Assembly: GCA_964059195.1 (NCBI GenBank)
Contig: CAXKWD010000006.1
Coordinates: 2,286,530 to 2,350,529, forward strand
Reading direction: 5' to 3'
Length of the DNA: 64,000 nt
Source: Ectobius pallidus
Taxonomy: Eukaryota > Arthropoda > Insecta > Blattodea > Ectobiidae
The notes under the pieces are model-generated. The model saw only the letters and a list, made by a program, of their open reading frames with translations, was not told the DNA's origin and made no database searches. The translations under genes were made by a program, and so were the position numbers. This document shows, piece after piece, positions 1 through 10,400 of the stretch; position 1 is the first letter of the stretch, and each line of letters opens with the position of its first letter.

Positions 1-149
1 CTAGGTGCTACAACTCGATGTATATTTTTGTATTTGTACAATTAAATTACATAAGAAGATATCGTTTTAAGTGCCTTAAATGATTCGTGAAATTCTATTT
101 CATTCAAATATGAGTCTAAAAAGACATTATTATGTAAGTTAAAACTTCT

Positions 150-380
150 AGCATCAATTCTGAAATTCAAGTGGGTACGAAGCTTCCGAGTGCTGCCACC
201 ATTTGCCATCGACCGTCGATTGAAAAACGGACATTTTTGATTTCACAGACCAGTTGATCCCTCTCGCTCGTTGTTGATCGCTGGCGATCGATGCTATGTG
301 ACTGGTACCACTGCTGTCGATAGGTTCGTTATGTCAGTCGATCGGTCGCTGTTGCTCGATCGATCCAGTGTGACAGCCCC
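150..380. mobile_element. Candidate right end of a PIF/Harbinger-like MITE
   Basis: The segment ends in GTGACAGCCCC directly followed by TTA at 381-383. That looks like a Harbinger-type terminus (GGGGCTGTCAC read from the other strand) beside a TTA target. The preceding ~100 bases (about 280-372) are unusually dense in CGATCG and TCGAT words. I could not find the matching left terminus, which may be diverged or outside the window, so this is a weak call. Confidence 0.3.
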
Positions 381-624
381 TTAACACTGTCTCCCTCCCA
401 CCCTGCCATCACAAACCCAGAACATTGTCTAGCCTATGATGCGTCATTGCAGTCTACGGTGCCAGTGAATTTGAATTGAAAGTGATTTGCGTTATCGGTA
501 ACTGTACAATATTTTTGTTAGTAGCCAGTTTCGCAATGGGAGAAAATGTAATAATAAAAATGGGAAAAATGTAATTTTAAAAAATTCTTAAAAGTTAAGG
601 TGCGTTTTATAGTCCGTAAAATAT

Positions 625-705
625 GGTACTTTACGACGTGTTAGCAGTTCGAGAAACAGCCACTTTGAGGAGCATGTATTAAAAAAAATATTTACAGTGT
701 GATAA
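625..705 (+). repeat. Dispersed repeat, copy 1
   Basis: This stretch contains a CGAGAAACAGCCACTTT block followed by an AGCATGTATTAAAAAA-type tail. The same block and tail recur in the same orientation at about 32810-32900. The two copies are diverged and have no recognisable ends. They probably belong to an old interspersed family that I cannot name. Confidence 0.4.
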
Positions 706-1794
706 GTGTGTTAAATCCATGATTTCGACTAGTGGTTACATAGGTCTACTCAGTGGCGAATCATGGGTGTAGGAACAGGGCGTTGCACTATTCCACAGGA
801 ATTAAATATATACAAATACATGATAAGATTACTTAAATCCTGATAATACATAAATTCTCACTTCGCTCGTTCGGGGCTCTGGTTTCGAAAAAAAAAACGT
901 TTTTTTATTAACTGGCACTGCATCGAAGATAGATTCTTTGTATTTAGACTGCCGTAGCCCACAATTACTGTTTAGCTATCCTAAACCTTTAAAAACAAGT
1001 GTGGAACGACTAACATTTTCTGGGGTAAAAATTTAAAATTTAGGACTTTTTGAATTTTATCGTCGGTTTCACGCTAAAAACTGTAAGTCTGGTTTCTAGC
1101 TTATCTGGAAGTCGGTCAACAATAACGCCAGTAAACATTTTCAAAGTTTCTTGGGGAGTAAAAGAATTAAATACTGAATTTTTTGTAATTTTAGCTCATG
1201 GGGAAGTGGGTAAACAGTGGATGGGTGATTTAGACTGAGCTAAATGTGAATGACGTTAAGCTAATCACTCAGTTTTCCATACTTGTAGAGTAGCTAGAAT
1301 GACCAAATTTGGCATACTTATGAAAGCTGGATGTGCCAATATTTTTGCCACTTTTATGATTCTAGCTGTTCAATAAGTTGTAAAAAATTACATAATGTGT
1401 AGAAAATGTACACAATTTAGTTAAAATAAAAATATCAAACTGTTTCTAAGGCATAACCGACGGAGATACAACATAAAGTCAGAAGAGCATACTTGTAGAT
1501 CTCTCAAAATCCGTTGCTGGAAGTGCAATCGGTTTTATGATACGACTTACCGTTTATCTGCTATAAGCTTCCAAAAAAGGCCTTCAGCGATTTTAAAGTT
1601 TTCATCCGACATTTTGAAAGTTTTTAGGCACATAAAATGAACAATTTGAACTCTTTGGAATTATGTCATCTTTTAAAGGCTAAAATCTATAAGTTTACAA
1701 AATTTCAAATCTCTAGCTCATCTGGAAATGGGTAAACATTAATGCCAGCGAGTCAGTCAGCCATGTGGCTTAAAGTTATAGGGATACGATAATG
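706..1794. other. No recognised gene
   Basis: AT-rich DNA with frequent stops in all frames. I see no domain-bearing frame, no convincing exon and no terminal repeats here. Confidence 0.6.
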
Positions 1795-1804
1795 CCTAAT
1801 AGGA

Positions 1805-2096
1805 CCGTGTGCGTGGTCTCAAGGTTATCGTCGCTGGCCATGGATCCAACGGTTGTATTCGATCCCCGGTACCTACTCGAATTCTTCTGAGGTAGGGGAT
1901 CAGGAACGGGGTGTACTCAGCCTCATAAAAATTGCGGAACTACTTGATTGAGAAGTAGAGGCTCTGGTCACGGAAAGTCATAAATAACGGCCGTGGGTGA
2001 CGGCATGCTGACTATATGCCCCAATCCCTGTTATCTACCTATGGTAGCTGACGCAGATCCCTCCAGGAATGCAGAGCCACGGAGTTTAGTTTAGTG
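1805..2096 (+). mobile_element. tRNA-derived SINE, copy 1
   Basis: The head is tRNA-like: an A-box-like GTGGTCTCAAGGTTATCG and a degenerate B box (TATTCGATCCCCGG). The body runs through CGGCCGTGGGTGACGGC and CCCTCCAGG to a GGAGTTTAGTTTAG tail. The same body, in the same order, recurs at 62463-62781, so the two are copies of one family. The flanks CCTAATAGGA (1795-1804) and TCTAATAGAA (2097-2106) match at 8 of 10 positions and look like a decayed target-site duplication. Such SINEs are transcribed by RNA polymerase III and moved by a partner LINE; I cannot tell which LINE serves this one. Confidence 0.75.
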
Positions 2097-2106
2097 TCTA
2101 ATAGAA

Positions 2107-2463
2107 TGGTGAAATTTGCAACATAGATCTCCTCACAAAGAGATTGATTACATTGGCAATTGGCATTTCTGTATGGGACTTCATAGCTTGCGCTGCTTGC
2201 AGAAATCAGCCGGCTCGATCTAGCTCACTTGCTTCAAGACGCTCTAGCGGCGAATTCAAGAATCACGCCTTGTTGCAAGCTATCTTGTGACGACTAGAAC
2301 TCCGAAAGCACGGGAGTTCCACCACCAAGTCAAGCATCTCTCACAAGCTTCTCGCCCGCAGAATGAGGCCGGAAGTCGTTGCAAATGCAAAGCGACGACC
2401 AGCCGGCATTTACATGTTTAAATTATTTAAAATTGTAAATTATAATGTGAAACATTTTTTCTG
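2107..2463. other. Unassigned, locally GC-richer stretch
   Basis: About 300 bases here are more GC-rich than the surroundings and keep no long frame. They may be another repeat or a processed fragment. I recognise nothing in them. Confidence 0.4.
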
Positions 2464-5400
2464 TCAATAAGGTCAATATTATTATTATTATTCTGTTTAT
2501 TTATTATTATTCTGTTTATTTATTCTGGCAGAGCTAAGGCCATTTGGCCTTCTCTTCCGATCTACCAGTAAAAAAACTACATTACAATTACATAACACAA
2601 ATACATAATATTACAGATAATTAATTAATACTTAATACTTAAATACCAAGAACTAAACATTGTTACAATTTATAAACTAGAGTGCTATAAAACATTAAAT
2701 TACAAAACAAAATTACAAAATTAAATTACAAAATATAAAAATACTAAAGAAAATAATTAGGATTATAGCCTAAGATATTTAAAATTATACTAACGAATAC
2801 TAAAGAGAAAAACGTATAGTTACAAGAAGTTAGGCTACGGGTTACAAATATCAAAAAGAGCTCCAATTAAGATTTCTAGTTACTACGATGAAGAAAAAAA
2901 CTAAATTACATGGTTTAGAATTAATATGTTTACTTCTCTCTGAAATTTACCAAGAGTTCGACAGCCTCTGACCGTGCGGGGGATGGAATTCCATTGGCGA
3001 GCTACTGATACAGAGAATGAGGATGAATAGGATGAAGAGCGATGGAGAGGAATAGAGAGTACATGACTATGTTCTGATCGTGTATTTAGGGTGTGATGAG
3101 AAGACAGGTTAAGGAAGCGGCTAGATAAATATGATGGTGATGAAGTATGAAGAATTTTGAAGAGGAGATAAAGACAGTGAAACCTTCTTCGGTCATTCAG
3201 ACGGAGCCATGACAACATATCGAAGGAAGGCGATACATGATCGAACAGACCTACATTACAAATGAATCGTACGCACATATTATGAACACGTTGCAACCTT
3301 TGGGATAAGTTAGAGCTCAAGTCCGTAAACAGGACATCACAGTAATTGAAGTGGGGCATGACCAGGGTTTGTATTAGTCTTTTTTACAGCAGTAGGTAAG
3401 GGAATATTTAATCTTTTAAACATATGAATTAACGAGTTTACTTTTTTACATGTTTCGTTAATGTGATTTTCCCAAGTTAAATTTTTGTCTATCAGAACAC
3501 CGAGATTTTTTACCGAATCGCCAAATGGAATTACTGAATTATTGATTTTAATGGGCATAAGGTTGATTTCATTCAGCTTATTTCTCAGTCGCTGATGTCC
3601 CACAACTATTGCCTGTGATTTTGCTGGATTCAGATTGAGTCCCAAACTGTGCGTCCATTCATCTATTGAGTTAAGGTCATCGTTTATGCTAGATATTGTA
3701 TCGTTGATGTTGTTAGTATTTGAATGTATGTACAGTTGTAAGTCATCCGCATAGAGATGGTATTTGCTGTGTTGTATACAGTTTTTAATGTCGTTTATGT
3801 ATAGAGAAAATAGTAAGGGTCCAAGTATGCTTCCCTGTGGGACTCCTGCCTTTACGAAGCGCCATGTAGAAGAGCGATTATTGGAAATCACACATTGTCG
3901 GCGTTCGTGCAGGTATGAGCTAAACCACAGAACAGCAGTATCTGACAGGTTTAACATCTTGAGTTTAGCAATAAGAATGTCTGTGTCTACTGAGTCGAAA
4001 GCTTTAGTCATATTAAGTAAGACAAGTATTGTCATTTTCCGTTCGTCACAGGCTTGGCGTATGTCTTCACAAATGTTCAGTAACGCTGTGGTCGTGCTAT
4101 GTCCTGCCCTAAAACCAGACTGATAGTGATTTAGTAGGTCATTTTTATTGAGGTAGTCAGTCAGTTGGTTGTGTACAATTCGTTCTAGTGCCTTGGAGAG
4201 GGTAGGAAGAATGCTAATAGGCCTATAGTCTTTAGGAGTTTCAGGGGATTTTGTTTTAGGAAGGGGTTTTACGTAAGCTTGCTTCCACTGTTTAGGGTAG
4301 GATGAAGTCATAAGGGAGGCGTTGAAAATATGAGTAACTGTAGGTAGTATAAATTGTATTATTTTATTTATTAAAATTATGTTTATTCGGTCCGGGCCCT
4401 CTGCTTTTGTCTTTATACGCTTCAATGCTTTAATTACGTCATTTTCACTAACGTATGTGAAGTGAAAACTGTCTCTGTTAGTTGTTGTATTGTGTAGCAG
4501 TTGTTGAATTGTTTGCTCTTTGTCAACATCGTCTATTTCTGAGGGAGTGTTTGTGAAGTGGTCATTAAGGAGTTCCAGTGATAGGGTGCGGTCGTCTACC
4601 TGTGTCGTGGATTTACACAGTCCCATAGCTTTAAAGTTTCGCCACATCGCTGCGGGGTTTGCACCAGGTTCAATGAGACTGTATGCATGTCTGAGTTTAG
4701 CGTTTCTGATAGCTTGGTTTGTCCTGTTACGGTGATGTTTATAATTATTTAAATTATCGTCATTTTTATCTCGTCTGTAGGTCCTGTAAGCATGGTCTCT
4801 GTGCGCCATCATATTGCGTATGTCATCAGTTAGCCAAGGAGCGGGCGGTCTGTATACTCGTTTTGTGCGTATTGGGGCATGTTTGTCGTACAGTTGTATA
4901 ATATAATCATTAAGCTGGTCAACGTTTTCGTGTACTGTTCCTAAAGTCCAGATCTGTTCCCAGGGAGTAATCATAGCGTCTTCTGTCAGGGAAACATCAT
5001 TTATGCGTTTTAGGTCTCTGTATGTTATAGTCCTATGGTTCCTTTTAGGACACTGTAGGCCATATACTATATATATAAGATCGTGAGCAGATATACCTGG
5101 CACTGGCAGTTGTCCGTGGTGTAAAACTCTGTCTGGGTTATTCGTAACAATTAAGTCCAGTAAAGTCTCTGAGTAGGCAGTACGATGGGTGGGTTCAAGG
5201 GGTAAAATGATCATATTGCAGGTCTGGAACATTGTTTCAAGTCGGATAGTGCTGATTGAGTCTCGAGCAAGTAAATTAGTATTAAAGTCGCCCATGGCTA
5301 TAACGTGTTCATAGTTTGGCAATATGTTGAGTAACTGATTTTCTAGTTCATCTAAAAAGTTGATTCTAGGGGGCTTATATACTACGCAAATTAAACATTT

Positions 5401-5640
5401 ATTGTGATTTAGACGAATTTCAACAAACATAATTTCTGGTCGTGCATTATACTCACTAACAGAGCAATATATTATTTTAGGATGCAAGTCTGCACGAACA
5501 TATACAGCTACGCCTCCTCCCTGTTTATTTATGCGATCATTCCGACATAAAACGTACCCGTCTAAATCCACCAAACTTGATGGTAGTGTGTCTTTAAGCC
5601 AAGTCTCACTCACCAAGAACCTACACAAAGACGATTTCGA
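2464..5640 (-). mobile_element. 5'-truncated non-LTR retrotransposon (CR1/Jockey-like)
   Basis: The element reads on the minus strand, with its 3' end at the low coordinates. It ends in repeats of the AATAAT and AATAAACAG type (about 2464-2525). A perfect 6-bp hairpin, AAGGCC-ATTT-GGCCTT (2531-2546), comes just before them. Short 3' microsatellites and a 3' hairpin fit CR1/L2-type LINEs better than poly(A)-tailed ones. The coding part starts inside the endonuclease domain near 5640, so the usual N-terminal part of the endonuclease and any first ORF are missing. This is typical 5' truncation. No target duplication was found. Confidence 0.85.
2901..5628 (-). pseudogene. Endonuclease/reverse transcriptase of the LINE, broken
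   Basis: Reading from 5628 downwards, an AP-like endonuclease remnant comes first (SETWLKD at the start, AMGDFN near residue 95, then SAHD). The reverse transcriptase follows: YRPISILPTLSKALERI, QSGFRAGHSTTTALL, AGVPQGSILGPLLF and YADD at residues 626-629 (3742-3753). Motif A reads LNMTKAFD, so the usual catalytic Asp of LDxxKAFD is Asn (AAT codon at 4012-4014). Near 3340-3400, beside a T-run, the frame shifts by one base. The family's C-terminal tail (YCDVLF, then ARQWNSIP) continues in another frame to 2901. No ATG supports the first residue; the frame simply enters from the truncated end. The frameshift and the Asp-to-Asn change make it inactive. Confidence 0.85.
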
Positions 5641-7003
5641 ACCAGTTTATTAGAATAAAGTAATACAAAATCTAAATATTCTTTACATTAAAAACTGGTC
5701 GTTGTGCAACACGGCAACATGATCAGAGGCCGCCACTGGGTCTACTATCTTCTGGTGTTTAATTAACTTAAACAAGAACACGGTACAGCATAAGCAAAAC
5801 CTGTAAACGTAACTCTTACAATAATGTATAGCTAGGACTATTTACCTGTAGGATTTTTTCAATTTATAATGCCAGGTTTTGCTGATCAACTTACTTCTTG
5901 AATAATATTTACTGATAACATACATATTCCTGAGCCTAGGCTACTTGTGGCATATAGCACTATATTCTGATACGAGTTTTACCCTAAGAATAAAATTACA
6001 GCAGATTTTCAATTATGTGTATTTATGGGTTAAATTATTTCTATTATAACATTAACTGTTGATAATTTAATACATACTCAGAAATATTAAAATGAATTTA
6101 TGTTGCAGTGTTGATATACAGTACTTTAATATTTTAACATTACATTTTATGATTGTGTGGCTGGTTATGAAGTACTATGGAATTCATATCAGTAATCTTA
6201 TAACAGAAATAAAGGGTAATTAAATTTAATCATAAGTCTAGCACATTAAGGGAACAATTTGATAAATAAATCATAAAAACCAGAAACGAAATAGTTTGAA
6301 ATAAGTAGCCCACATATTACATATTACCTAAGTATTCTTCCAATGCAGGAGGATAAGTATTGAAATAATGTGATGTTTGTACTGATATCCTGCAGCATTA
6401 ATTTATTATTTTTCTTGAAATGGAATCTGTCAATTATATTCATTGTTGCGTTGGCGATAGCTGATAAATAGGAAAGGATAAACCATAGAGCTTCCAAATC
6501 AGACAGTCTATTCAGATAAGCTAGTCACTGAACATAATATATACATCACTTTCCACACGTAAAATTCACAAAACTACAAGCTGTAAGACATAACCTCAAC
6601 TTACTACATAGCCTAACTTAATTTTAATATGCAATAAATAAAAACCTTTTATTTTATTTTATTTCTTTTACACTAAGGCATAGCCTACCTGAAGCAGAAT
6701 AACGTTGTTCAGTTGTGATTCTTGGTGTTATATGCAAAGCATCTGCTAGCCTTTGTAGGTCTATTTTCTCAAAACGGAAATACAGTCGGCATTCCTCATT
6801 AGTAGAGCAAGGCATTTGATGATTTTGCATCTTTTTTATATGAATTTTAAAAGATAACTCGAATATATACAAATGTATAATATAATGAAATAGTTGATTA
6901 AATAAGGGGAATGTATTTTTTGTTTCATTTTGCATTTTTTGTCATTTCCAAAAGATAGGTCAGACAACAGACAATTGTTTTTATTTGAGAATCTCCGTCA
7001 AAT
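5641..7003. other. No recognised gene
   Basis: AT-rich sequence without domain-bearing frames, terminal repeats or strong splice-site pairs. Only short unsupported frames are present. Confidence 0.6.
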
Positions 7004-7069
7004 TTAATGAAAAGTCTGTAATATTTCCATTCTCGGGCTGTATGGCTGTGGTCTGTCCGTTGATATTGC

Positions 7070-7108
7070 TGACGTTTCACCACAAACTACGTCTGGCATC
7101 TTCAGAGC
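7070..7108 (-). ncRNA. Possible hammerhead ribozyme motif in the Penelope tail
   Basis: On the minus strand the order is CTGAAGA, a short GCCA...TGGT stem, GAAA, then CGTC. That is the core order of the small hammerhead ribozymes known from Penelope-like elements (CUGANGA, stem II, GAAA, cleavage after a UH-type triplet). The helix III partner would have to be very short, and I cannot test folding. It could be a decayed, inactive copy. Confidence 0.4.
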
Positions 7109-7246
7109 TGGTTCCTTACAGCTAGGTGGTCGGCTGCAAACTGCTGGCAAGCTCTTAAACCACTGGTATTTATACCTCCTCCTCACGCTCTGGCGTTCGG
7201 CTGTCGTGAGCCGATAGATCCGGGTTTTGTGGGCCTGCATTTAGTT

Positions 7247-7680
7247 TCAGAAATGACAGAAATCCATGTTCTGTGTACTCTGCATTCCTTCTTTTCTGTT
7301 AAAGATGTTCGTGTGTTTCTGTACCTCAATAGCTTCCCGGTATAAAATGGGGAAGTAGTGTGTGGTAGAACTGAGAAATTCGGTTCTTCTAGAACGGATG
7401 TCTTGACCTGATTGTAGTGAGTGCTCTGCGACTGCCGATTTTTCAATGTTACCAAATTTACATTGACCAATATGCTCTTTCAGTCTAGTATTAATGCTTC
7501 TCTTTGTGGTGCCGATGTAGACGCTCCCACGGCTGCATGGTAGTCTGTACACGCCGCTTTATCAAGGGGTTCTGTTCGTTTTTACCAGAATTGAGATACT
7601 GTTTAATTTTCTTTGTAGCCTTGTAGATGGTCCTATTATTATGTTTGTCCAGAATTCTGCCAATACAATCACATTGGTCT
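7247..7680 (-). pseudogene. GIY-YIG endonuclease domain of Penelope-like element
   Basis: From about 7680 the frame reads GRILDKHNNRTIYKATKKIK, the connector that precedes the endonuclease in this class. A one-base frame change near 7555 separates it from the domain itself: YRLPCSRGSVYIGTTKRS (the GIY-YIG strand pair), LKEHIGQC, KSAVAEH and YREAIEVQKH...NFNRKEG. The conserved C-G-VYIG-T, R, H and E-type positions of the Penelope GIY-YIG fold can be seen. The domain nicks target DNA during retrotransposition. There is no ATG, a frameshift is present and the reverse transcriptase is missing. Confidence 0.8.
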
Positions 7681-7690
7681 CATGTTGGAT

Positions 7691-9618
7691 AGCCCTGGCT
7701 TAGACCATTACACCATGACTGACAGTTGAGATGTGCCTCCTGAACTAATTGCTTCCTTTAACAGCACATAGTAAGTTTTGTTGCAAAAATATCATAAAAT
7801 GAGATGTAATTTCAATTTAATTTAATAAATTTAGTTTAATTATTCAAAATTATTATGTTCACTGTGTTTTTAAAGTATGTCTAAAAAAAGAAACAAATCC
7901 ATAGAAAGCCAATTTTACAAACATCGTTAATGGCACAAGACGATATTTGTTTGCTTTCTTTATGCAGGATTAATGAAAATAAGGGAAATACTCAGCTCAT
8001 TAGTAGTAAACACTAAGAAGATGTCAGTAATTAAAAAATAACGTGTTTACGAAAAATGTCAACTTCATTTCAACCGCATATGTACTAGTAAAAGAATTTT
8101 AAATTTCAGATTTAAAAATCTGAAGGAAGAAGTCTGGTAGGTAAAATAAAGATAGCTCTGTTTACTTACATGTTTTTGATAGGCTTGGGAGGAAATTAGG
8201 CTACTTGACCATCAGTTGTGAAGTTGAGGTCTTCCTTAATCCACTGCCGGAACAGCCGTATTTTTGAAGATTTCTGTTTAGGCTTATCAAACTATCTTAA
8301 GCACAATAAGGGTCAATACACCACGCAACTTTACTTCCGACCTACAAAAATAAATAGACTGAAGTGTCACAAATTTCTTCCTTACACTTCTCTATCGTCG
8401 GTCGGAAACTTGTTATTTGAAAGTTGAAACGACATTGGATTAGTTGCAGATTTCAAAGTATTGCAGACAACAGACGGCTCAAGTTCATTTCCTGCGATGG
8501 CGAGGTGGCACATTTTCGAGTTACAAAGACAAGCGACAAATCGACATATACATTGTTAATTTCAGTGCTTTTCAGATAATATTACCTACTGAAAATTATC
8601 TCCATATGATCGTTTTCAATTTATAGAATTAAAATAATGGGAGTCTACAACTTAGGTTTGTTTCAGCGAACAGACATTGATTATTTGAAGATTTGTTGTA
8701 TTAACAGTAACCTCAGAACGTTTATTGGAATGATAACTGTTCAAGTTTATTTTCTTAAAACGTACAAATTCACATCTCTATTCCTTCGCATTAATTGGAA
8801 AATCCATTTAAAAATCATGTTTTTCTGCAAAAGTCCACTTTAGCCCCTGGTTTTTCAGCAAATGTCCTCTTTAGCTCCTAGTTGTTCAGCAAAAGTCTTC
8901 TTTAGTTCATTTTAGGCCCTTCAGTCCGATTTAGCTCTTTTTAGGTTCTATAAGATCTATATATTCGGAATCAAGAGGCATGAAATGGAAAAATACGTTA
9001 AAATGTTCTGATTAGGAGCAATTTTATCTATATGTTTCAATTTAATCTGTATGTACCAAAATTAATCTTTTGAAAATTACTATTTTAAATGCCGAACGTT
9101 AGTGAGGCCTACTGCTGAGTCCAAAAGGATTTCTGCTCCCACTTTTAAAAAATAGCAATTTTTCTTCAAGAATAATCCGTTTCTAATCAACTGATTAATT
9201 CCGTGTCACCGATATACGACAGGACAATGCAGGTAAAATAAACACATAGGCCTAAAACATAACTTACGCTGCCAATTCTATTTTAGAGTAAATTTACAAG
9301 ATAAAAAAATGAAATCTGGTCTGCCGGGCCCTCCTTCTCGTCGGGCCTGGTCATAGTAGTGAAAATTTTCTTACTTCTTTAGTAACAAAATAAGCGTTTT
9401 ATATTGTAAATTCATATATAAGTTACTGTCATCCAATAAATCGCTTTTACCAATTCATTACTTTAAAAATCTAAATATAAGTAACAGTGGTAAATCTATT
9501 GGTATTTTGTGTGTCATTTTCTCACTATTTTACGTCATAAATACATATTTTATTTTGCATTTTTTCACTATTCGATGGTCATTAATTCCTTGTCCTACTC
9601 ATTAATTAACTGGTTAAA
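7691..9618. other. No recognised gene; short imperfect tandem near 8820-8960
   Basis: Mostly featureless AT-rich DNA. Around 8820-8960 a phrase like TTCAGCAAAAGTCCTCTTTAG recurs about three times with variation, giving a small imperfect tandem repeat. Short open frames near 8218-8843 show no domain. Confidence 0.5.
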
Positions 9619-9636
9619 GTAGTGTGGATTTCTCAG

Positions 9637-9770
9637 TGACGTCACAGGAGGATTGGGAGGATTGCTGACGTCACTTCCAGTTACGTCACGGAGGGGAGGG
9701 AGGATTGCTTACGTCACTTCCGGTCAGCTGATCCTGACGTCACGGAAGGGACGGAGGATTGCTTACGTCA
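9637..9770. promoter_or_regulatory. Cluster of six CRE/ATF-type sites at the FB1 tip
   Basis: Within 134 bases there are six T(G/T)ACGTCA octamers: 9637-9644, 9666-9673, 9681-9688, 9709-9716, 9735-9742 and 9763-9770. Three are the full palindrome TGACGTCA, the CREB/ATF consensus. CACTTCCGG (ETS-type) lies between them, and CACGTG follows at about 9794. The right tip (about 18340-18480) carries the mirrored cluster. Binding is inferred from sequence only. Confidence 0.6.
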
Positions 9771-9789
9771 CAAGTGGGCTTGGCTATGA

Positions 9790-10400
9790 CACCACGTGAT
9801 TCAAAATGGCGACAGTTCCGGTTCCTATTGCAAATGGCGGCACTTCCCGTTCCTATTTCAAATGGCGGACCAAGCGCGAAATTCAAAATTATAATGGCGG
9901 TAAATTTGAAAACTGTATTTTCGAAATTCAAAATGGCTACGTTTCCGGTTCCTATAGCAAATGGCGGACCAAGCACGAAATTCAAAAGTATAATGGTGGA
10001 ATATATGAAAACTATATATTGGAAATTCAAAATGTCGTCGTTTCCGGTTCCTAAGGACCAAGCGCGAAGTTCAAAATCAAAATGGCGGTCAATTTGAAAA
10101 CTGTATATTGGAAATTCAAAATGAATGTGTTTCCGCTTCCTAAGGACGAAGCTCTAAATTCAAAATCATAATGGAGGTAAAATTAAAAGTTGTATATTGG
10201 TAGAAGGCAGGAAATTTTGAAAATTAAAAAATGGCAGATTAAGCGCAATATTAAAAAACTGTATGAAAATGGTTGTGTTTCCGGTTCCTATGGATCAAGC
10301 GCAAAATTAAAAATCATAATGATGAGAAATTTGAAATTATATATTGGTAGAAGGCAGGGAATTTTGAAAATTAAAAAACGGCGGACCAAGCGTATGATTC
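9790..10400. repeat. Tandem modules of about 90-100 bp in the left arm
   Basis: Successive units start at TTTCCGGTTCCT (about 9942, 10041, then variants near 10130 and 10278). They run through CAAATGGCGGACCAAGCGCG, AATTCAAAA, TAATGGCGG and TTTGAAAACTGTATATTGG. Each unit therefore contributes one ETS-like CCGGAA and one or two GCCAT/ATGGCGG (YY1/PHO-type) cores. Units decay inwards. The right arm carries the same units in reverse (about 17880-18300). Confidence 0.7.

Larger units (their letters stand above)
7004..7690 (-). mobile_element. Penelope-like retroelement, 3' fragment
   Basis: This minus-strand fragment holds the linker and GIY-YIG endonuclease of a Penelope-like element, followed by its 3' tail. 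The reverse transcriptase that should lie further right is absent, so only the 3' part was inserted or retained. The tail (7004-7240) resembles the conserved non-coding end of such elements, including a CTGAAGATGCC...GAAACGTC arrangement. The right boundary near 7690 is where recognisable coding ends. Confidence 0.75.

Noticed and set aside
3764..4901. Plus-strand frames opposite the LINE
   Set aside because: Antisense shadows of the reverse transcriptase frame; no independent motifs.
9740..10097. Overlapping open frames on both strands (for example PVPIANGG-type peptides)
   Set aside because: They run through ~90-100 bp modules that happen to lack stops in several frames at once; the same peptides appear in mirror image in the other arm and in FB2.
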